Shown here: one piece after another, positions 27,643 to 37,690 of the stretch
Layout: every line of letters starts with the position of its first letter
How positions within the stretch are numbered: the stretch's first letter is position 1
Assembly: GCA_951812995.1 (NCBI GenBank)
Contig: CATOTD010000003.1
Span: 88,825-152,824 of the forward strand
Source: an uncultured Gammaproteobacteria bacterium
GTDB lineage: Bacteria > Pseudomonadota > Gammaproteobacteria > Eutrophobiales > Eutrophobiaceae
DNA: 64,000 nt
Direction of reading: 5' to 3'
The notes under the pieces: model-generated
Told to the model about the DNA's origin: nothing
Database searches by the model: none
Seen by the model: the letters and a program-made list of their open reading frames with translations, nothing else
Made by a program: the position numbers and the translations under genes

Positions 27643-28656
27643 TTACATCGCTTCTTTTATTGTTTTAACGATGGCGGCGGCAACCTTGTAAGGATCGGCG
27701 TTGGAGGCAGGACGGCGATCTTCCAAACGTCCCCTCCAGCCATCTTCGATTGTTCCTACGGGGATACGAATTGACGCGCCACGGTCAGAAACACCATAAC
27801 TGAAAGTGTCGATGGATTGTGTTTCATGCCTGCCGGTTAGACGATGCTCATTATAGGCACCATAAACGGTTATATGACGTTTGATATTTTTACCGAACTG
27901 CTCACATACCTTGGTAAATATTTCCTGATTTCCTGAATTGCGCATTTCACTATTTGAAAAATTAGCGTGCATACCTGAACCATTCCAGTCTGTATCGCCG
28001 AGTGGTTTAGGATGCCATTCGACACCAAGATTAAATTTCTCAGCCGTACGTTCCAGAATATATCTTGCCGCCCATATTTCATCACCCGCACGTTTAGCAC
28101 CTTTCGCGAATATCTGAAATTCCCATTGTCCCGCCGCAACTTCAGCATTGATGCCTTCAATATTTATGCCTGCCTCAAGACAGAAATCAAGGTGATCTTC
28201 GACTACTTCCCGGGCATAGGCGTTTTCTGCACCAACCGAACAATAATAAGGGCCTTGTGGACGCGGATAACCACGGTGTGGAAAGCCTGGAGGCAGATTG
28301 GTTTCCGGGTCCCAAAGAAAATATTCCTGCTCGAAACCAAACCAGAAGTCATCATCTCCGTCACTTTCGTCAATAGTGGCACGACCATTGCTGACATGCG
28401 GTGTTCCATCCGCGTTTAAGACTTCTGTCATGACCAGAAAGGCATTATTGCGGTCTGGATCCGGAAAAATAGCGACTGGTTTTAACAGGCAATCTGAAAC
28501 CGACCCATCTGCTTGTGCTGTGGAACTGCCGTCAAAACACCACATCGGGCAATCTTCCAAGTTCCCATTGCAATCAGCTCGAACCATCGTCTTGCTACGT
28601 AGACCCTGTGTCGGCTTTGATCCATCAAGCCATATATATTCCAATTTACTTTTCAT
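27643..28656 (-). CDS. glnII: Type II glutamine synthetase
   Basis: ATP-dependent ammonia assimilation into glutamine by the decameric, eukaryote-like GSII type. Visible motifs: CPMWCFDGSSTAQA, the metal-binding FGFEQEYFLWD, INAEVAAGQWEFQI, SGMHANFSNSEMR, LTGRHETQSIDTFSYGVSDR and RIPVGTIEDGWRGRLEDRRP. 337 residues fits GSII and is far shorter than type I (about 470). Alone in its spacer, flanked by lysA and dsbB. I see no clear sigma-54 promoter in the 290 bases upstream. Its presence here suggests transfer or a lineage that keeps GSII beside a type I enzyme elsewhere. Confidence 0.96.
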   Translation of the reverse strand: MKSKLEYIWLDGSKPTQGLRSKTMVRADCNGNLEDCPMWCFDGSSTAQADGSVSDCLLKPVAIFPDPDRNNAFLVMTEVLNADGTPHVSNGRATIDESDGDDDFWFGFEQEYFLWDPETNLPPGFPHRGYPRPQGPYYCSVGAENAYAREVVEDHLDFCLEAGINIEGINAEVAAGQWEFQIFAKGAKRAGDEIWAARYILERTAEKFNLGVEWHPKPLGDTDWNGSGMHANFSNSEMRNSGNQEIFTKVCEQFGKNIKRHITVYGAYNEHRLTGRHETQSIDTFSYGVSDRGASIRIPVGTIEDGWRGRLEDRRPASNADPYKVAAAIVKTIKEAM

Positions 28657-28950
28657 ACGCTATTGCTCTCCTCCAAATAGTTTTGTTGTATCAGGCTGAC
28701 ACCTGTTCGTTAAAGCATAATAGAAAGTGATATGTATGCCAATTTATTGGGTAAGCCCGCCCCATATTGCACTGTGGTTGACATTGAATGCCTATTGCAA
28801 CAAGCGGCGTTTGCTTGGAGCGATAGATGCGGATAACCATTATTGCGCGGCGTATAGACCAATATTTTATTTTTAACCGCTTCGCGATATTATGCCATCT
28901 ATGATGCCTGTTCGGTATGCAAAATAATCTCTTAAATAAATAACAACAGG
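28657..28950. other. Spacer between divergent glnII and dsbB
   Basis: Must hold both promoters. I looked for a TGGCAC-N5-TTGC sigma-54 pattern and for paired NtrC half sites and saw none convincing. Confidence 0.4.
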
Positions 28951-29469
28951 ATGCAATGTGTGACAACACGATTTTTTTATCTATCTCTACTTACAACTTG
29001 CTTGGGCTTACTTGGGTTTGGCTTCTATCTTGAACACGTTAAAGGATTGGAACCTTGCCCTCTCTGTGTATTTCAACGTATCGCTTATATTACGATTGCC
29101 ATTATCGCCCTTATTGCGGCTATCCACAACCCCAACAATACCCGGCCGCGCATTGCCTATAATATTGCATTGATCATAACCGCCTTGGTGGGTGCTGGAA
29201 TCGCTGGTAGACAAACATGGTTACAGCATTTACCACCCGAGTTAGTACCTGCATGTGGCCCGGGCCTGGAATATATGTTTGAGGTATTTCCGTTTGGGCA
29301 AGCATTAAAGATGATCTTGAATGGCTCTGGGGAATGTGCAGAAGTTGATTGGCACTTTATCGGCTTCAGTATTGCTGAATGGAGTCTGGTCTGTTTCACA
29401 GCAATCCTCATCACTACGCTTGCGGCAACCTGCATACTGAAACCTGAAAACAGGCTGTCTAAATCCTAG
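28951..29469 (+). CDS. dsbB: Disulfide bond formation protein DsbB
   Basis: Inner-membrane quinone reductase that reoxidises DsbA. Four hydrophobic segments are visible; the first periplasmic Cys pair is in EPCPLCVFQR, the second pair is ACGPG and GSGEC around the loop LEYMFEVFPFGQALKMIL. 172 residues is typical. Monocistronic, with ffh convergent. Confidence 0.95.
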   Translation: MQCVTTRFFYLSLLTTCLGLLGFGFYLEHVKGLEPCPLCVFQRIAYITIAIIALIAAIHNPNNTRPRIAYNIALIITALVGAGIAGRQTWLQHLPPELVPACGPGLEYMFEVFPFGQALKMILNGSGECAEVDWHFIGFSIAEWSLVCFTAILITTLAATCILKPENRLSKS

Positions 29470-29540
29470 GGGCTGGTACTGTCGAAACGACAATCCTAGA
29501 CGACAATCAAGTACTGATTTTTCTGTTTCGTCTGTTATTG

Positions 29541-30896
29541 TTACTTAAAAGGTATACCAGGCGGCGGCCCGCCCAAACTACGCATTATATTAGCCATACC
29601 ACCTTTACCTTTCATTTTTTTCATCATCTTCTGCATTTGCCTAAATTGTTTTAACAGCTTATTAATGTCCTGAATTTGTGTGCCTGATCCTGTTGCGATA
29701 CGTTTTTTTCTGGAACCATTTATCACGGTTGGATCTCGTCGTTCCTTACGTGTCATCGAATCAATGATAGCGCCTAGTTTAATAAATGCCTTATCATTAA
29801 TTTGTGCAGTAGCGGGTAATTGGGGTATGCCTGGTATTTTATCCAGCATATTAGCGACACCACCCATGTTGTTCATCTGTTTTAATTGTTCACGAAAGTC
29901 TTCCAGGGTAAAACCTTTACCTGTCTTGAGCCGCTTTGCAAGTTTTAACGCTTGCCTCTGATCTGTTTTTTCTTCGACTTCTTCAATCAGACTCAGTACA
30001 TCACCCATGCCTAATATACGCGATGCTATGCGTTCTGGATGGAATGCTGACAAGGCATCACTCTTTTCACCCGTGCCCATAAATTTAATTGGCTTACCGG
30101 TAATATACTTCACCGTTAATGCCGCACCGCCACGCGCATCACCATCAGTCTTGGTCAAGATGCTACCCGTTAACGGCAAGGCCTGATTAAATGCCGCCGC
30201 CGCATTAACAGCATCTTGTCCCATCATGCTATCGATGACAAATAAGGTCTCAACTGGAGAGATTGCGCTGTACACCGCTTGGATCTCTTGCATCATCTCA
30301 TCATCAATATGCAAACGCCCGGCACTATCAACAATCAATACATCAATAAGCTGCCGTCGCGCCGACGCAACGGCATTGGCGGCAATAGTCTCCGGTTTTT
30401 CAGTTGCATTACTGTCAATAAAAACCAGCCCATTTTCAAGTGCCAGCGTCTGTAGTTGTTTTATCGCCGCTGCTCGATAAACATCACAGCTAACAACAGC
30501 GACTTTTTTATTTTCTTTTTGTTGTATCCAGCGACCTAGTTTTGCAACCGTTGTTGTTTTACCGGCCCCTTGCAATCCCGCCAGTAATATAACGACGGGG
30601 GATTGCGCCTTGAGATTTAAGGGTTGGTTGGCAGCACCCATGAGCGCGACCAATTCTTCATTCACAATTTTGATAAGCGCCTGTCCTGGCGTGAGGCTGT
30701 GCCTGACCGCCTTGTCCAATGAACGATCGCGCACCTGTTGTATAAAATCACGTACAACCGGCAACGCAACATCAGCTTCGAGCAATGCCATGCGCACTTC
30801 GCGCAGGCCCACGCTGATATTATCTTCACTTAAACGACCGTGACCACGCAGATCTTTTAAAACCCGACTCAATTTATCGGCAAGGGTATCGAACAT
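29541..30896 (-). CDS. ffh: Signal recognition particle protein Ffh
   Basis: SRP GTPase that binds 4.5S RNA and signal sequences. N-domain at residues 1-85; GTPase P-loop GLQGAGKTTTVAKL (about residue 107), DSAGRLHIDDEMM, TKTDGDARGGAAL; Met-rich M domain from about 325 (FRQMQKMMKKMKGKGGM) to the end. 451 residues is normal. Divergent from the ypjD-corB pair, a conserved arrangement. Confidence 0.98.
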   Translation of the reverse strand: MFDTLADKLSRVLKDLRGHGRLSEDNISVGLREVRMALLEADVALPVVRDFIQQVRDRSLDKAVRHSLTPGQALIKIVNEELVALMGAANQPLNLKAQSPVVILLAGLQGAGKTTTVAKLGRWIQQKENKKVAVVSCDVYRAAAIKQLQTLALENGLVFIDSNATEKPETIAANAVASARRQLIDVLIVDSAGRLHIDDEMMQEIQAVYSAISPVETLFVIDSMMGQDAVNAAAAFNQALPLTGSILTKTDGDARGGAALTVKYITGKPIKFMGTGEKSDALSAFHPERIASRILGMGDVLSLIEEVEEKTDQRQALKLAKRLKTGKGFTLEDFREQLKQMNNMGGVANMLDKIPGIPQLPATAQINDKAFIKLGAIIDSMTRKERRDPTVINGSRKKRIATGSGTQIQDINKLLKQFRQMQKMMKKMKGKGGMANIMRSLGGPPPGIPFK

Positions 30897-31059
30897 AGGC
30901 TTTAGTTTTCTCCAGAAAAATATGACAATTAACAGCCGATTCTAGCTTATTACGCTAATGATTGAAAAGCATCATCAGCCAAGACGAAGTTGAAACAACA
31001 CTTCTACAGTCAGTCAGAATATGCAATCATCTACTTATCTTGAGCGATAATATTTAACA

Positions 31060-31866
31060 ATGAGTATGCAGGCTGTTATAACGATGCTGTTATACCTGAT
31101 CGCCACAGTGTCATCAGGTGCCAGGATTTATGACACATCAGTACCATTCAAGAATACTCGATCGATCATGCTGACATCAGGCATTATCGCAATTGGTTTA
31201 CATGCCCATCTATTGTATCAATCAATTATTTTAGCCAGTGGCTTTGATTTTGGTTTTTTTAATGCTGTTTCATTGGTGGGCTGGTTGGTTGTATCTATCG
31301 TTTTAGTAACCTCACTCTTCCGACCCTTGGAAAACCTGCTACTAATATTCTTTCCAATCGCTGGGCTCGCAATTTTACTTGAATGCTTTATTCCTGATGG
31401 ACGGATCCTGCACGAATCTTTAACAATGGGTTTACGTATCCATATTATATTATCCATCTCTGCCTATAGCTTATTAATGATCAGTACTGTGCAGGCGTTA
31501 ATGCTCGCTGTGCAAGAGAGACTCATCAAGGAAAAACGCGCGACAATCATTATGCACACGTTGCCGCCGCTACAAGTCATGGAGTCGCTACTCATACAAA
31601 TCATTGTCATTGGATTTTTTCTATTAAGTTTGAGCCTTGCCTCAGGGACGATGTTTATTGATGATCTCTTGGCCCAACATTTGGCACACAAAACAGTATT
31701 ATCAATAGCCGCCTGGATCATCTATGCAATCTTGCTTTGGGGGAGGTGGTCAGCCGGATGGCGTGGAAAACGCATCATCCGTTGGGCTTTGGGTGGTTTT
31801 ACGGCATTACTGCTTGCCTATTTTGGTTCTAAATTTGTCCTTGAGCTAATTCTACATCGCGTCTAA
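31060..31866 (+). CDS. ypjD: Inner-membrane CcsA-like protein YpjD
   Basis: Eight hydrophobic segments across 268 residues, with the cytochrome c assembly (CcsA/HemX-like) pattern: GRILHESLTMGLRIHIILSI and WGRWSAGWRGKRIIRWALG. The exact role of YpjD proteins is not settled. Located between ffh and corB as in E. coli, which supports the call. Confidence 0.9.
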   Translation: MSMQAVITMLLYLIATVSSGARIYDTSVPFKNTRSIMLTSGIIAIGLHAHLLYQSIILASGFDFGFFNAVSLVGWLVVSIVLVTSLFRPLENLLLIFFPIAGLAILLECFIPDGRILHESLTMGLRIHIILSISAYSLLMISTVQALMLAVQERLIKEKRATIIMHTLPPLQVMESLLIQIIVIGFFLLSLSLASGTMFIDDLLAQHLAHKTVLSIAAWIIYAILLWGRWSAGWRGKRIIRWALGGFTALLLAYFGSKFVLELILHRV

Positions 31867-31952
31867 ACACAAAATAATCCTGCTATTACTTGACATGGGT
31901 ATGGGGTGATCCAGCACAATACCCAATCTGTGTTAACTGAGGTCATTAATTT

Positions 31953-33236
31953 TTGGACGCGATCCCGCTAGCGGTTCTCTTTGGAGTTCTGTTTGCTTTA
32001 ATCATCTTGTCTGCTTTTTTTTCTAGTTCAGAGACGGCCATGATGTCACTCAATCGTTACCGCCTGCGACACATGGCAAAAGAAGGCAGGCGTAGTGCTA
32101 TTATTTCTGAAAAATTACTCGCCCGGCCTGATCGCCTGATCGGCCTGATATTACTCGGCAATAACCTGGTCAATATACTAGCGGCAACCATCGCAACCTT
32201 GATCGGTATGCGTTTATTAGGAGATATCGGTGTGGCTCTCGCACCGTTTGTGCTCGTTGGTGTTTTCCTTATTTTTGCTGAAGTTATGCCCAAGACCGTT
32301 GCGGCCTTCAGTCCAGAGACTATCGCATTTCCGGCAAGTTATATCTTGGCACCATTACTGAAAATTGCCTATCCGGCGGTTTGGATAGTGAATTGGATAG
32401 CCAATAGTCTATTAAAATTATGCGGCGGTAACTTTGCAGAGCAAGGCAATACAAGCCTGTCTCGTGATGAGTTGAGAACCATTGTACACGAAGCCGGGAC
32501 ACTCATCCCAAAACGTCACCAATCCATGTTGATCAACATACTGGAACTGGAAAATATCACCGTTGATGACATCATGGTGCCAAGAAATGAAATCACGGCG
32601 ATAGATCTCGATGACTCTATCAATGACATTATCGAGCATATCAACCATTGCCAGCATAGCCGCCTGCCTGTCTATCAAACCAACATTGATAATATTGTTG
32701 GCATCATACACTTAAGCCGCATAACACGAATAACAACGAATAAACGGGAGTTGACAAAAGATGCTATTAAAGACATTTTGATCGATAGTTATTTTGTCCC
32801 TAAAGGCACCCCATTGCATACGCAGATGATGAATTTCCAACGCAAAAAATGTCGCTTTGGCATCGTTGTCGATGAGTATGGCGTGATTCAAGGTCTGGTC
32901 ACACTAGAAGACATACTAGAAGAGATTATCGGTGAATTCACAACCGATATGCAGGCCTATAATCTGGATATCCAAGTACAAGAAGATGGTTCTTGCCTGA
33001 TTGATTGCTCTGCGCACTTGCGTGTGATAAACCGTCAATTACAATGGAATTTTCCCACCGATGGCCCGAAGACACTCAATGGACTTTTACTGGAGCATCT
33101 GGAATTTATTCCAGAATCCGGCACCACCTTTAAAATCGATAATTATCTCGTGGAAATAACGCACGTAACTGAAAACGCGATAAAAATGGCACGCTTAAAG
33201 TTACTTGAACCTGACACAGAAAACAAATCGCCTTAG
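31953..33236 (+). CDS. corB: CNNM/CorB-type membrane protein with CBS domains (YfjD)
   Basis: DUF21 transmembrane domain (residues 1-190; begins MDAIPLAVLFGVLFALIILS with the SSSETAMMSLNRYRL signature), paired CBS domains (about 200-330; DDIMVPRNEI, VDEYGVIQGLVTLEDILEEI) and a CorC_HlyC C-terminal domain. Members are linked to Mg2+/Co2+ transport or resistance. The start is TTG. 427 residues matches E. coli YfjD. It ends one base before the converging radA stop. Confidence 0.92.
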   Translation: MDAIPLAVLFGVLFALIILSAFFSSSETAMMSLNRYRLRHMAKEGRRSAIISEKLLARPDRLIGLILLGNNLVNILAATIATLIGMRLLGDIGVALAPFVLVGVFLIFAEVMPKTVAAFSPETIAFPASYILAPLLKIAYPAVWIVNWIANSLLKLCGGNFAEQGNTSLSRDELRTIVHEAGTLIPKRHQSMLINILELENITVDDIMVPRNEITAIDLDDSINDIIEHINHCQHSRLPVYQTNIDNIVGIIHLSRITRITTNKRELTKDAIKDILIDSYFVPKGTPLHTQMMNFQRKKCRFGIVVDEYGVIQGLVTLEDILEEIIGEFTTDMQAYNLDIQVQEDGSCLIDCSAHLRVINRQLQWNFPTDGPKTLNGLLLEHLEFIPESGTTFKIDNYLVEITHVTENAIKMARLKLLEPDTENKSP

Positions 33237-33237
33237 C

Positions 33238-34623
33238 TTAAGTCGATAAGCCTGTTTTTTCCATCACTTGTGAGACATGCGTCACTGTGTGCATGGACAT
33301 AGCGGAGATGGCCGTCTTAGGTTTATTTGCTACTGGAATCAGTGCTTGCTTAAACCCATGTTTGGTGGCTTCGTTTAATCGTTCCATGCCGTTTTGTATC
33401 GGTCGTATTTCACCTGCCAATCCCACCTCGCCAAACATCACCATATCACTAGGTAACGGTTTATTTCTAAAGCTGGAGATGATAGCCAACAAGAGCGGCA
33501 GATCGGCCGCTGTCTCAGCGATGCGCACACCACCGACCACATTGATAAACACATCTTGATCGCTCATAAAGATACCCGCATGTCGGTTTAATACGGCCAA
33601 CAACATGGCTAATCTATTCTGTTCAAGGCCAAGCGCAACCCGCCGAGGATTACCCAAGAGCGATCGATCAACCAGGGCTTGCACCTCGACCAACATGGGC
33701 CGCGTACCCTCGCGCGTAACCATAATGGCACTACCGGAAACCTTGTCGTCATGCCGCGATAAAAAAATAGCAGAGGGATTAGAAACCTCGCGTAGACCTT
33801 TATCTGTCATAGCAAAGATGCCCAACTCATTGACTGCGCCATAACGATTCTTGACGGTCCGCACGACGCGGTAGCGGCTACTGCTGTCGCCTTCAAAGTA
33901 AAGCACCGTATCGACCACATGTTCCAATACCCTGGGGCCGGCCAACGCGCCCTCTTTCGTTACATGTCCTACTAAAAACAATGCCGTATTGGTTTGTTTG
34001 GCAAACCGTACCATTTGCGCGGCACATTCCTTAACTTGCGCCACAGAACCGGGTGCTGACTGCAACAGGTCACTGTAGACGGTTTGAATAGAGTCGATAA
34101 CAATCACTCGGGCTGGCTCTTTATGTGCGGCCGTGAGGATGCGTTCCAGATGATTCTCGGTCAATATCCGCAAACGATCCAACGCCAAACCAAGACGCTT
34201 GCCACGTAACCCGACTTGCTGTGCAGACTCCTCTCCAGTCACATAAAGACTCGGCACACCCGATATCCGATCCAGGCAAGCCAATGTCTGTAACAACAAG
34301 GTCGATTTACCAATGCCGGGATCACCACCGATCAAGGTCACAGAACCGTTGACTAGCCCGCCGCCCATCACCCGATCCAATTCAGCCAACCCGGTCGCTT
34401 GTCTTTGTGTCTCTGTCGCTCCAACAGCATCCAGAGAACAGACCTCGGCGGGACGACCGGCAAGGTGTTCACGAAAACGATCGGTGCTCGCAACGGTCGT
34501 TTGCTTCTCAATAATACTTTCCTGTAACGTATTCCATGCCATGCACGCGGGGCATTGCCCGCCCCATTTTGGGGTCTCGGCACCACATTCATTACATTGA
34601 AATTGTATTTTAGCTTTAGCCAC
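33238..34623 (-). CDS. radA: DNA repair protein RadA
   Basis: Recombination branch-migration ATPase. The GTG at 34623 gives VAKAKIQFQCNECGAETPKW, the usual start; longer in-frame extensions upstream run into alr. Zinc motif CNECGAETPKWGGQCPAC, Walker A GGDPGIGKSTLL (about residue 100), the RadA-specific VKNRYGAVNELG (KNRFG variant) and a Lon-like C-terminal domain. 461 residues equals the E. coli size. Its start overlaps the end of alr by eight bases. Confidence 0.96.
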   Translation of the reverse strand: MAKAKIQFQCNECGAETPKWGGQCPACMAWNTLQESIIEKQTTVASTDRFREHLAGRPAEVCSLDAVGATETQRQATGLAELDRVMGGGLVNGSVTLIGGDPGIGKSTLLLQTLACLDRISGVPSLYVTGEESAQQVGLRGKRLGLALDRLRILTENHLERILTAAHKEPARVIVIDSIQTVYSDLLQSAPGSVAQVKECAAQMVRFAKQTNTALFLVGHVTKEGALAGPRVLEHVVDTVLYFEGDSSSRYRVVRTVKNRYGAVNELGIFAMTDKGLREVSNPSAIFLSRHDDKVSGSAIMVTREGTRPMLVEVQALVDRSLLGNPRRVALGLEQNRLAMLLAVLNRHAGIFMSDQDVFINVVGGVRIAETAADLPLLLAIISSFRNKPLPSDMVMFGEVGLAGEIRPIQNGMERLNEATKHGFKQALIPVANKPKTAISAMSMHTVTHVSQVMEKTGLST

Positions 34624-35695
34624 GTTCGATAAATGCCAGTCGCTTATGCACACCACATAACAATTCGTAGGGTATGGTGTCTGCGTATCGGGCAATCTCT
34701 TCAACGGGTAAGGATTCGCCCCATAAGACCACCCGGTCGCCAATTTTCGCTTGCGGCTGGTTTCTCAGATCAATCGTCAACATATCCATTGATGCGTGTC
34801 CAATCAAGGCACAACGGACACCGTTGACGAGTACTGGCGTGCCAGATCGGGCATGGCGTGGAAAACCATCGCCATAACCGGCAGCGACGACACCAACCGG
34901 CATAGCTTCTGGACAGCGCCAAGCCGCGCCATAACCGACAGGCTCTCCCTGGTTTAATTGCTGGATTGAGATCAACTCAGATTCTAACGTCATGGCTGGC
35001 TTTAAGCCCAGCTCATCTGCTTGTTTATCGATCAGCGGCGAGACACCATAAAGCATGAGGCCGGGTCGTACCCAGGCATCGTGTGTTTCCGGAAAATTAA
35101 TAATGGCGGCAGAATTAGCAATGGTTTTTTCTACTTCGAGTCCATCACATGCTTGTTTTAAGGTGTCTAATTGTTGTAGCGTGAGCGGGTGAGCGGGTTC
35201 ATTCGCAACGGCAAGATGCGTCATCAGCCGCACCGGCTGTTTTATGTTTTTACAATGTGTGATGCGTTCTAAAACAGACAAGGTCTGCTGCGCTGGAAAA
35301 CCTAAACGGTGCATACCCGTATCGATTTTCAACCAGACCTGCAACGGTGCTGCAATGCGTGCTTGCTCCAGTATGCCAAGCTGAAATTCATTATGGATGG
35401 CAATCTCAAGCTGCAGTTGCAGAATATCAGATAAATCAGTCGCTTTATGTGGACCTTCAAGTAAGACGACAGGTGTTGTAATTGATGCCGATCGTAACTG
35501 CCTGGCTTCTGACAAACAAGCAACACCAAAGGCTGCGGCATCAGCGAGTGTTCTGGCCACTCTTATCAGACCATGGCCATAGGCATCGGCCTTGATAATA
35601 GCCATGATTTTCGAGCCAGGTGCTAATGTCTGTACGTGTTTAAAATTGTGCCTTAGCGCATTTTTATCGATGACCACCCGCGATGGTCGGCTCAT
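34616..35695 (-). CDS. alr: Alanine racemase
   Basis: PLP enzyme making D-alanine for peptidoglycan. The PLP Lys is in IIKADAYGHG (about residue 34) and the second catalytic Tyr region in GYGAAWRCPE; DTGMHRLGF is also typical. 359 residues is normal. The ATG overlaps the dnaB stop (ATGA), and the 3' end overlaps radA, so the three genes are translationally coupled. Confidence 0.97.
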   Translation of the reverse strand: MSRPSRVVIDKNALRHNFKHVQTLAPGSKIMAIIKADAYGHGLIRVARTLADAAAFGVACLSEARQLRSASITTPVVLLEGPHKATDLSDILQLQLEIAIHNEFQLGILEQARIAAPLQVWLKIDTGMHRLGFPAQQTLSVLERITHCKNIKQPVRLMTHLAVANEPAHPLTLQQLDTLKQACDGLEVEKTIANSAAIINFPETHDAWVRPGLMLYGVSPLIDKQADELGLKPAMTLESELISIQQLNQGEPVGYGAAWRCPEAMPVGVVAAGYGDGFPRHARSGTPVLVNGVRCALIGHASMDMLTIDLRNQPQAKIGDRVVLWGESLPVEEIARYADTIPYELLCGVHKRLAFIERG

Positions 35696-37095
35696 TCATA
35701 CTCTCCGACCGGCGCATGGGCGTAGTCCTCAACAAAATTTTCAAAGCGCGTATATTGTCCAAGAAATGAGAGTTTCACTCTGCCTATCGGGCCATTACGC
35801 TGTTTGCTGATAATAATTTCCGCAATGCCTTTATCCAGGCTGTCTTCGTTATAGACTTCATCGCGATAGATAAACAGAATCACATCGGCATCTTGTTCGA
35901 TCGCACCACTTTCCCGGAGATCGGACATGACCGGTCGTTTATCTGTGCGTGACTCCAGACTTCGATTTAACTGTGACAACGCAATCACGGGCACCTTGAG
36001 TTCTTTGGCCATGGCTTTTAGGGAACGCGAAATTTCTGAAATTTCAGTCGCCCGATTTTCAACCGTGCCTGCTACCTGCATCAGTTGTAAATAATCAACA
36101 ACCACAAGATCAAGTCCATGCTCTCTGGATATACGCCGACAACGCGCACGCAATTCAGCCGGGGTCAACGCTGGCGTATCATCAATAAACATGCGCGTTT
36201 CCTGCAATATACCAACAGCCGAGGTTAAGCGCGGCCAATCTTCATCTTCTAGTTTACCGGTTCTGACCTTATGCTGATCTATGCGGCCTAAAGAAGACAT
36301 CATGCGCATGGCTAATTGCTCGCCCGGCATTTCCATACTAAAGATGGCAACACTATGCTTGTTTTTAATGGCCGCATGTTCTGCGACATTCACAGCAAAG
36401 GCCGTTTTACCCATTGATGGACGGCCTGCGACAATGATCAAATCTGAGCGTTGGAATCCGGCTGTTTTTAAATCAAGATCATCATAGCCCGTTGCAATCC
36501 CGGTAATGGGGCTGTCTTTTTGGAATAATTCATCTACCCTGTTCAGGGCTTCTTTCAGGTAGCCTTTGATCAGTTGATAACTTTTCTGGCCACGATTTTC
36601 ATGTTCAGCAATCTCAAAGATCGTTTGTTCAGCAAACTCCAGAATCTGTTCGCTGCTTCGACCTTGTGGATTAAATACAGTATCGCTGATATTCGTAGTC
36701 GCAGAGATTAACTGCCTGAGTATGGAACGCTTCCGAACAATATCAGCATAGGCACTGATATTGCTTGCACTCGGTGTATGTTCGGCGAGCGTTGCAAGTT
36801 TTTGCAAACCACCCGCTTCATCAAGTAGCTGATGGTCTTCTAGCCATTCAACAACAGTAACGATATCATAAGGTTCACCATTCTCACTCAGTTGATTAAT
36901 AGCACGAAAAATAATGCGGTGATTTTTACGATAGAAATCTTCTTCGCGGACATGTCCAACCACTTTGTCCCAAGCCGCTTCGTCGAGAAAGGCACCGCCT
37001 AAAACAGCTTGCTCAGCTTCTATGGAATGCGGCAGTATTTTTAATCCTGCTGTTTCAACATCACTCGGTAAGGATGTATGTATTGAATCCTGCAT
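35692..37095 (-). CDS. dnaB: Replicative DNA helicase DnaB
   Basis: Hexameric replication-fork helicase. N-terminal domain LPHSIEAEQAVLGGAFLDE; RecA-like core with Walker A AGRPSMGKTAFA (about residue 217), Walker B LVVVDYLQLM, and SDLRESGAIEQDADVILFIYRDE. 467 residues. The ATG is one codon after an in-frame TTG. No intein is visible in the P-loop or elsewhere. Follows rplI as in most gammaproteobacteria. Confidence 0.98.
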   Translation of the reverse strand: MQDSIHTSLPSDVETAGLKILPHSIEAEQAVLGGAFLDEAAWDKVVGHVREEDFYRKNHRIIFRAINQLSENGEPYDIVTVVEWLEDHQLLDEAGGLQKLATLAEHTPSASNISAYADIVRKRSILRQLISATTNISDTVFNPQGRSSEQILEFAEQTIFEIAEHENRGQKSYQLIKGYLKEALNRVDELFQKDSPITGIATGYDDLDLKTAGFQRSDLIIVAGRPSMGKTAFAVNVAEHAAIKNKHSVAIFSMEMPGEQLAMRMMSSLGRIDQHKVRTGKLEDEDWPRLTSAVGILQETRMFIDDTPALTPAELRARCRRISREHGLDLVVVDYLQLMQVAGTVENRATEISEISRSLKAMAKELKVPVIALSQLNRSLESRTDKRPVMSDLRESGAIEQDADVILFIYRDEVYNEDSLDKGIAEIIISKQRNGPIGRVKLSFLGQYTRFENFVEDYAHAPVGEYE

Positions 37096-37195
37096 CAAAC
37101 CCCTCTGGGTCGCGATTAACCCAAATAAAACAACAAATAGCCGTGTTGCAGTACTATTAGAAACATCAATTTAATTACTGTGCCAAGCGGTAATA

Positions 37196-37648
37196 TCAGG
37201 CTTCTTCTGGGACAACATTCACCTTGATTACAACAGACACATCAGCGTGGAGTTGAACATTAACTTCAAACTCGCCGATATTGCGTATTGACCCCGATGG
37301 CAATCTAATTTCATGTTTAGTCAGCTCAACACCCGCCGCAGTCGCGGCCTCGGCAATATCAACGGCCCCCACTGAGCCAAATAATTTGCCTTCAGTGCCG
37401 ACTTTACGAGCGACAGATATATTAACAGCACTTAATTTTTCAGCGCGCGCAGTCGCGGCCTCCAACAACGTTTGCTGTTGCTTTTCCAATTCCGCCCGGC
37501 GTGCCTCAAACTTTATGATATTGTCAGCCGTTGCAGAAACAGCCTTCCCACTCGGGATAAGATAATTCCTGCCAAAACCAGGTTTAACCTTAACCTGCTC
37601 TCCGAAATCACCCAGTTTGTGTATTTTTTCAAGTAAAATAACGTCCAT
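37196..37648 (-). CDS. rplI: 50S ribosomal protein L9
   Basis: L9 family: MDVILLEKIHKLGDFGEQVKVKPGFGRNYL (N-terminal rRNA-binding domain), central long helix rich in Glu/Ala/Gln, C-terminal domain LFGSVGAVDIAEA and HEIRLPSGSIRNIGEFEV. The ATG at 37648 was chosen over a TTG one codon earlier. 150 residues is the family size. Confidence 0.97.
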   Translation of the reverse strand: MDVILLEKIHKLGDFGEQVKVKPGFGRNYLIPSGKAVSATADNIIKFEARRAELEKQQQTLLEAATARAEKLSAVNISVARKVGTEGKLFGSVGAVDIAEAATAAGVELTKHEIRLPSGSIRNIGEFEVNVQLHADVSVVIKVNVVPEEA

Positions 37649-37690
37649 CAACCTACCTCTATTTAATCAATCTCAATAATAACAGATTAC

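Noticed and set aside
28657..28950. A sigma-54/NtrC promoter for glnII
   Set aside because: Expected for nitrogen control, but no TGGCAC-N5-TTGC pattern or paired NtrC sites could be found by eye.
35692..37095. An intein in dnaB
   Set aside because: dnaB is a frequent intein host, but the 467-residue protein has continuous motifs and normal length.
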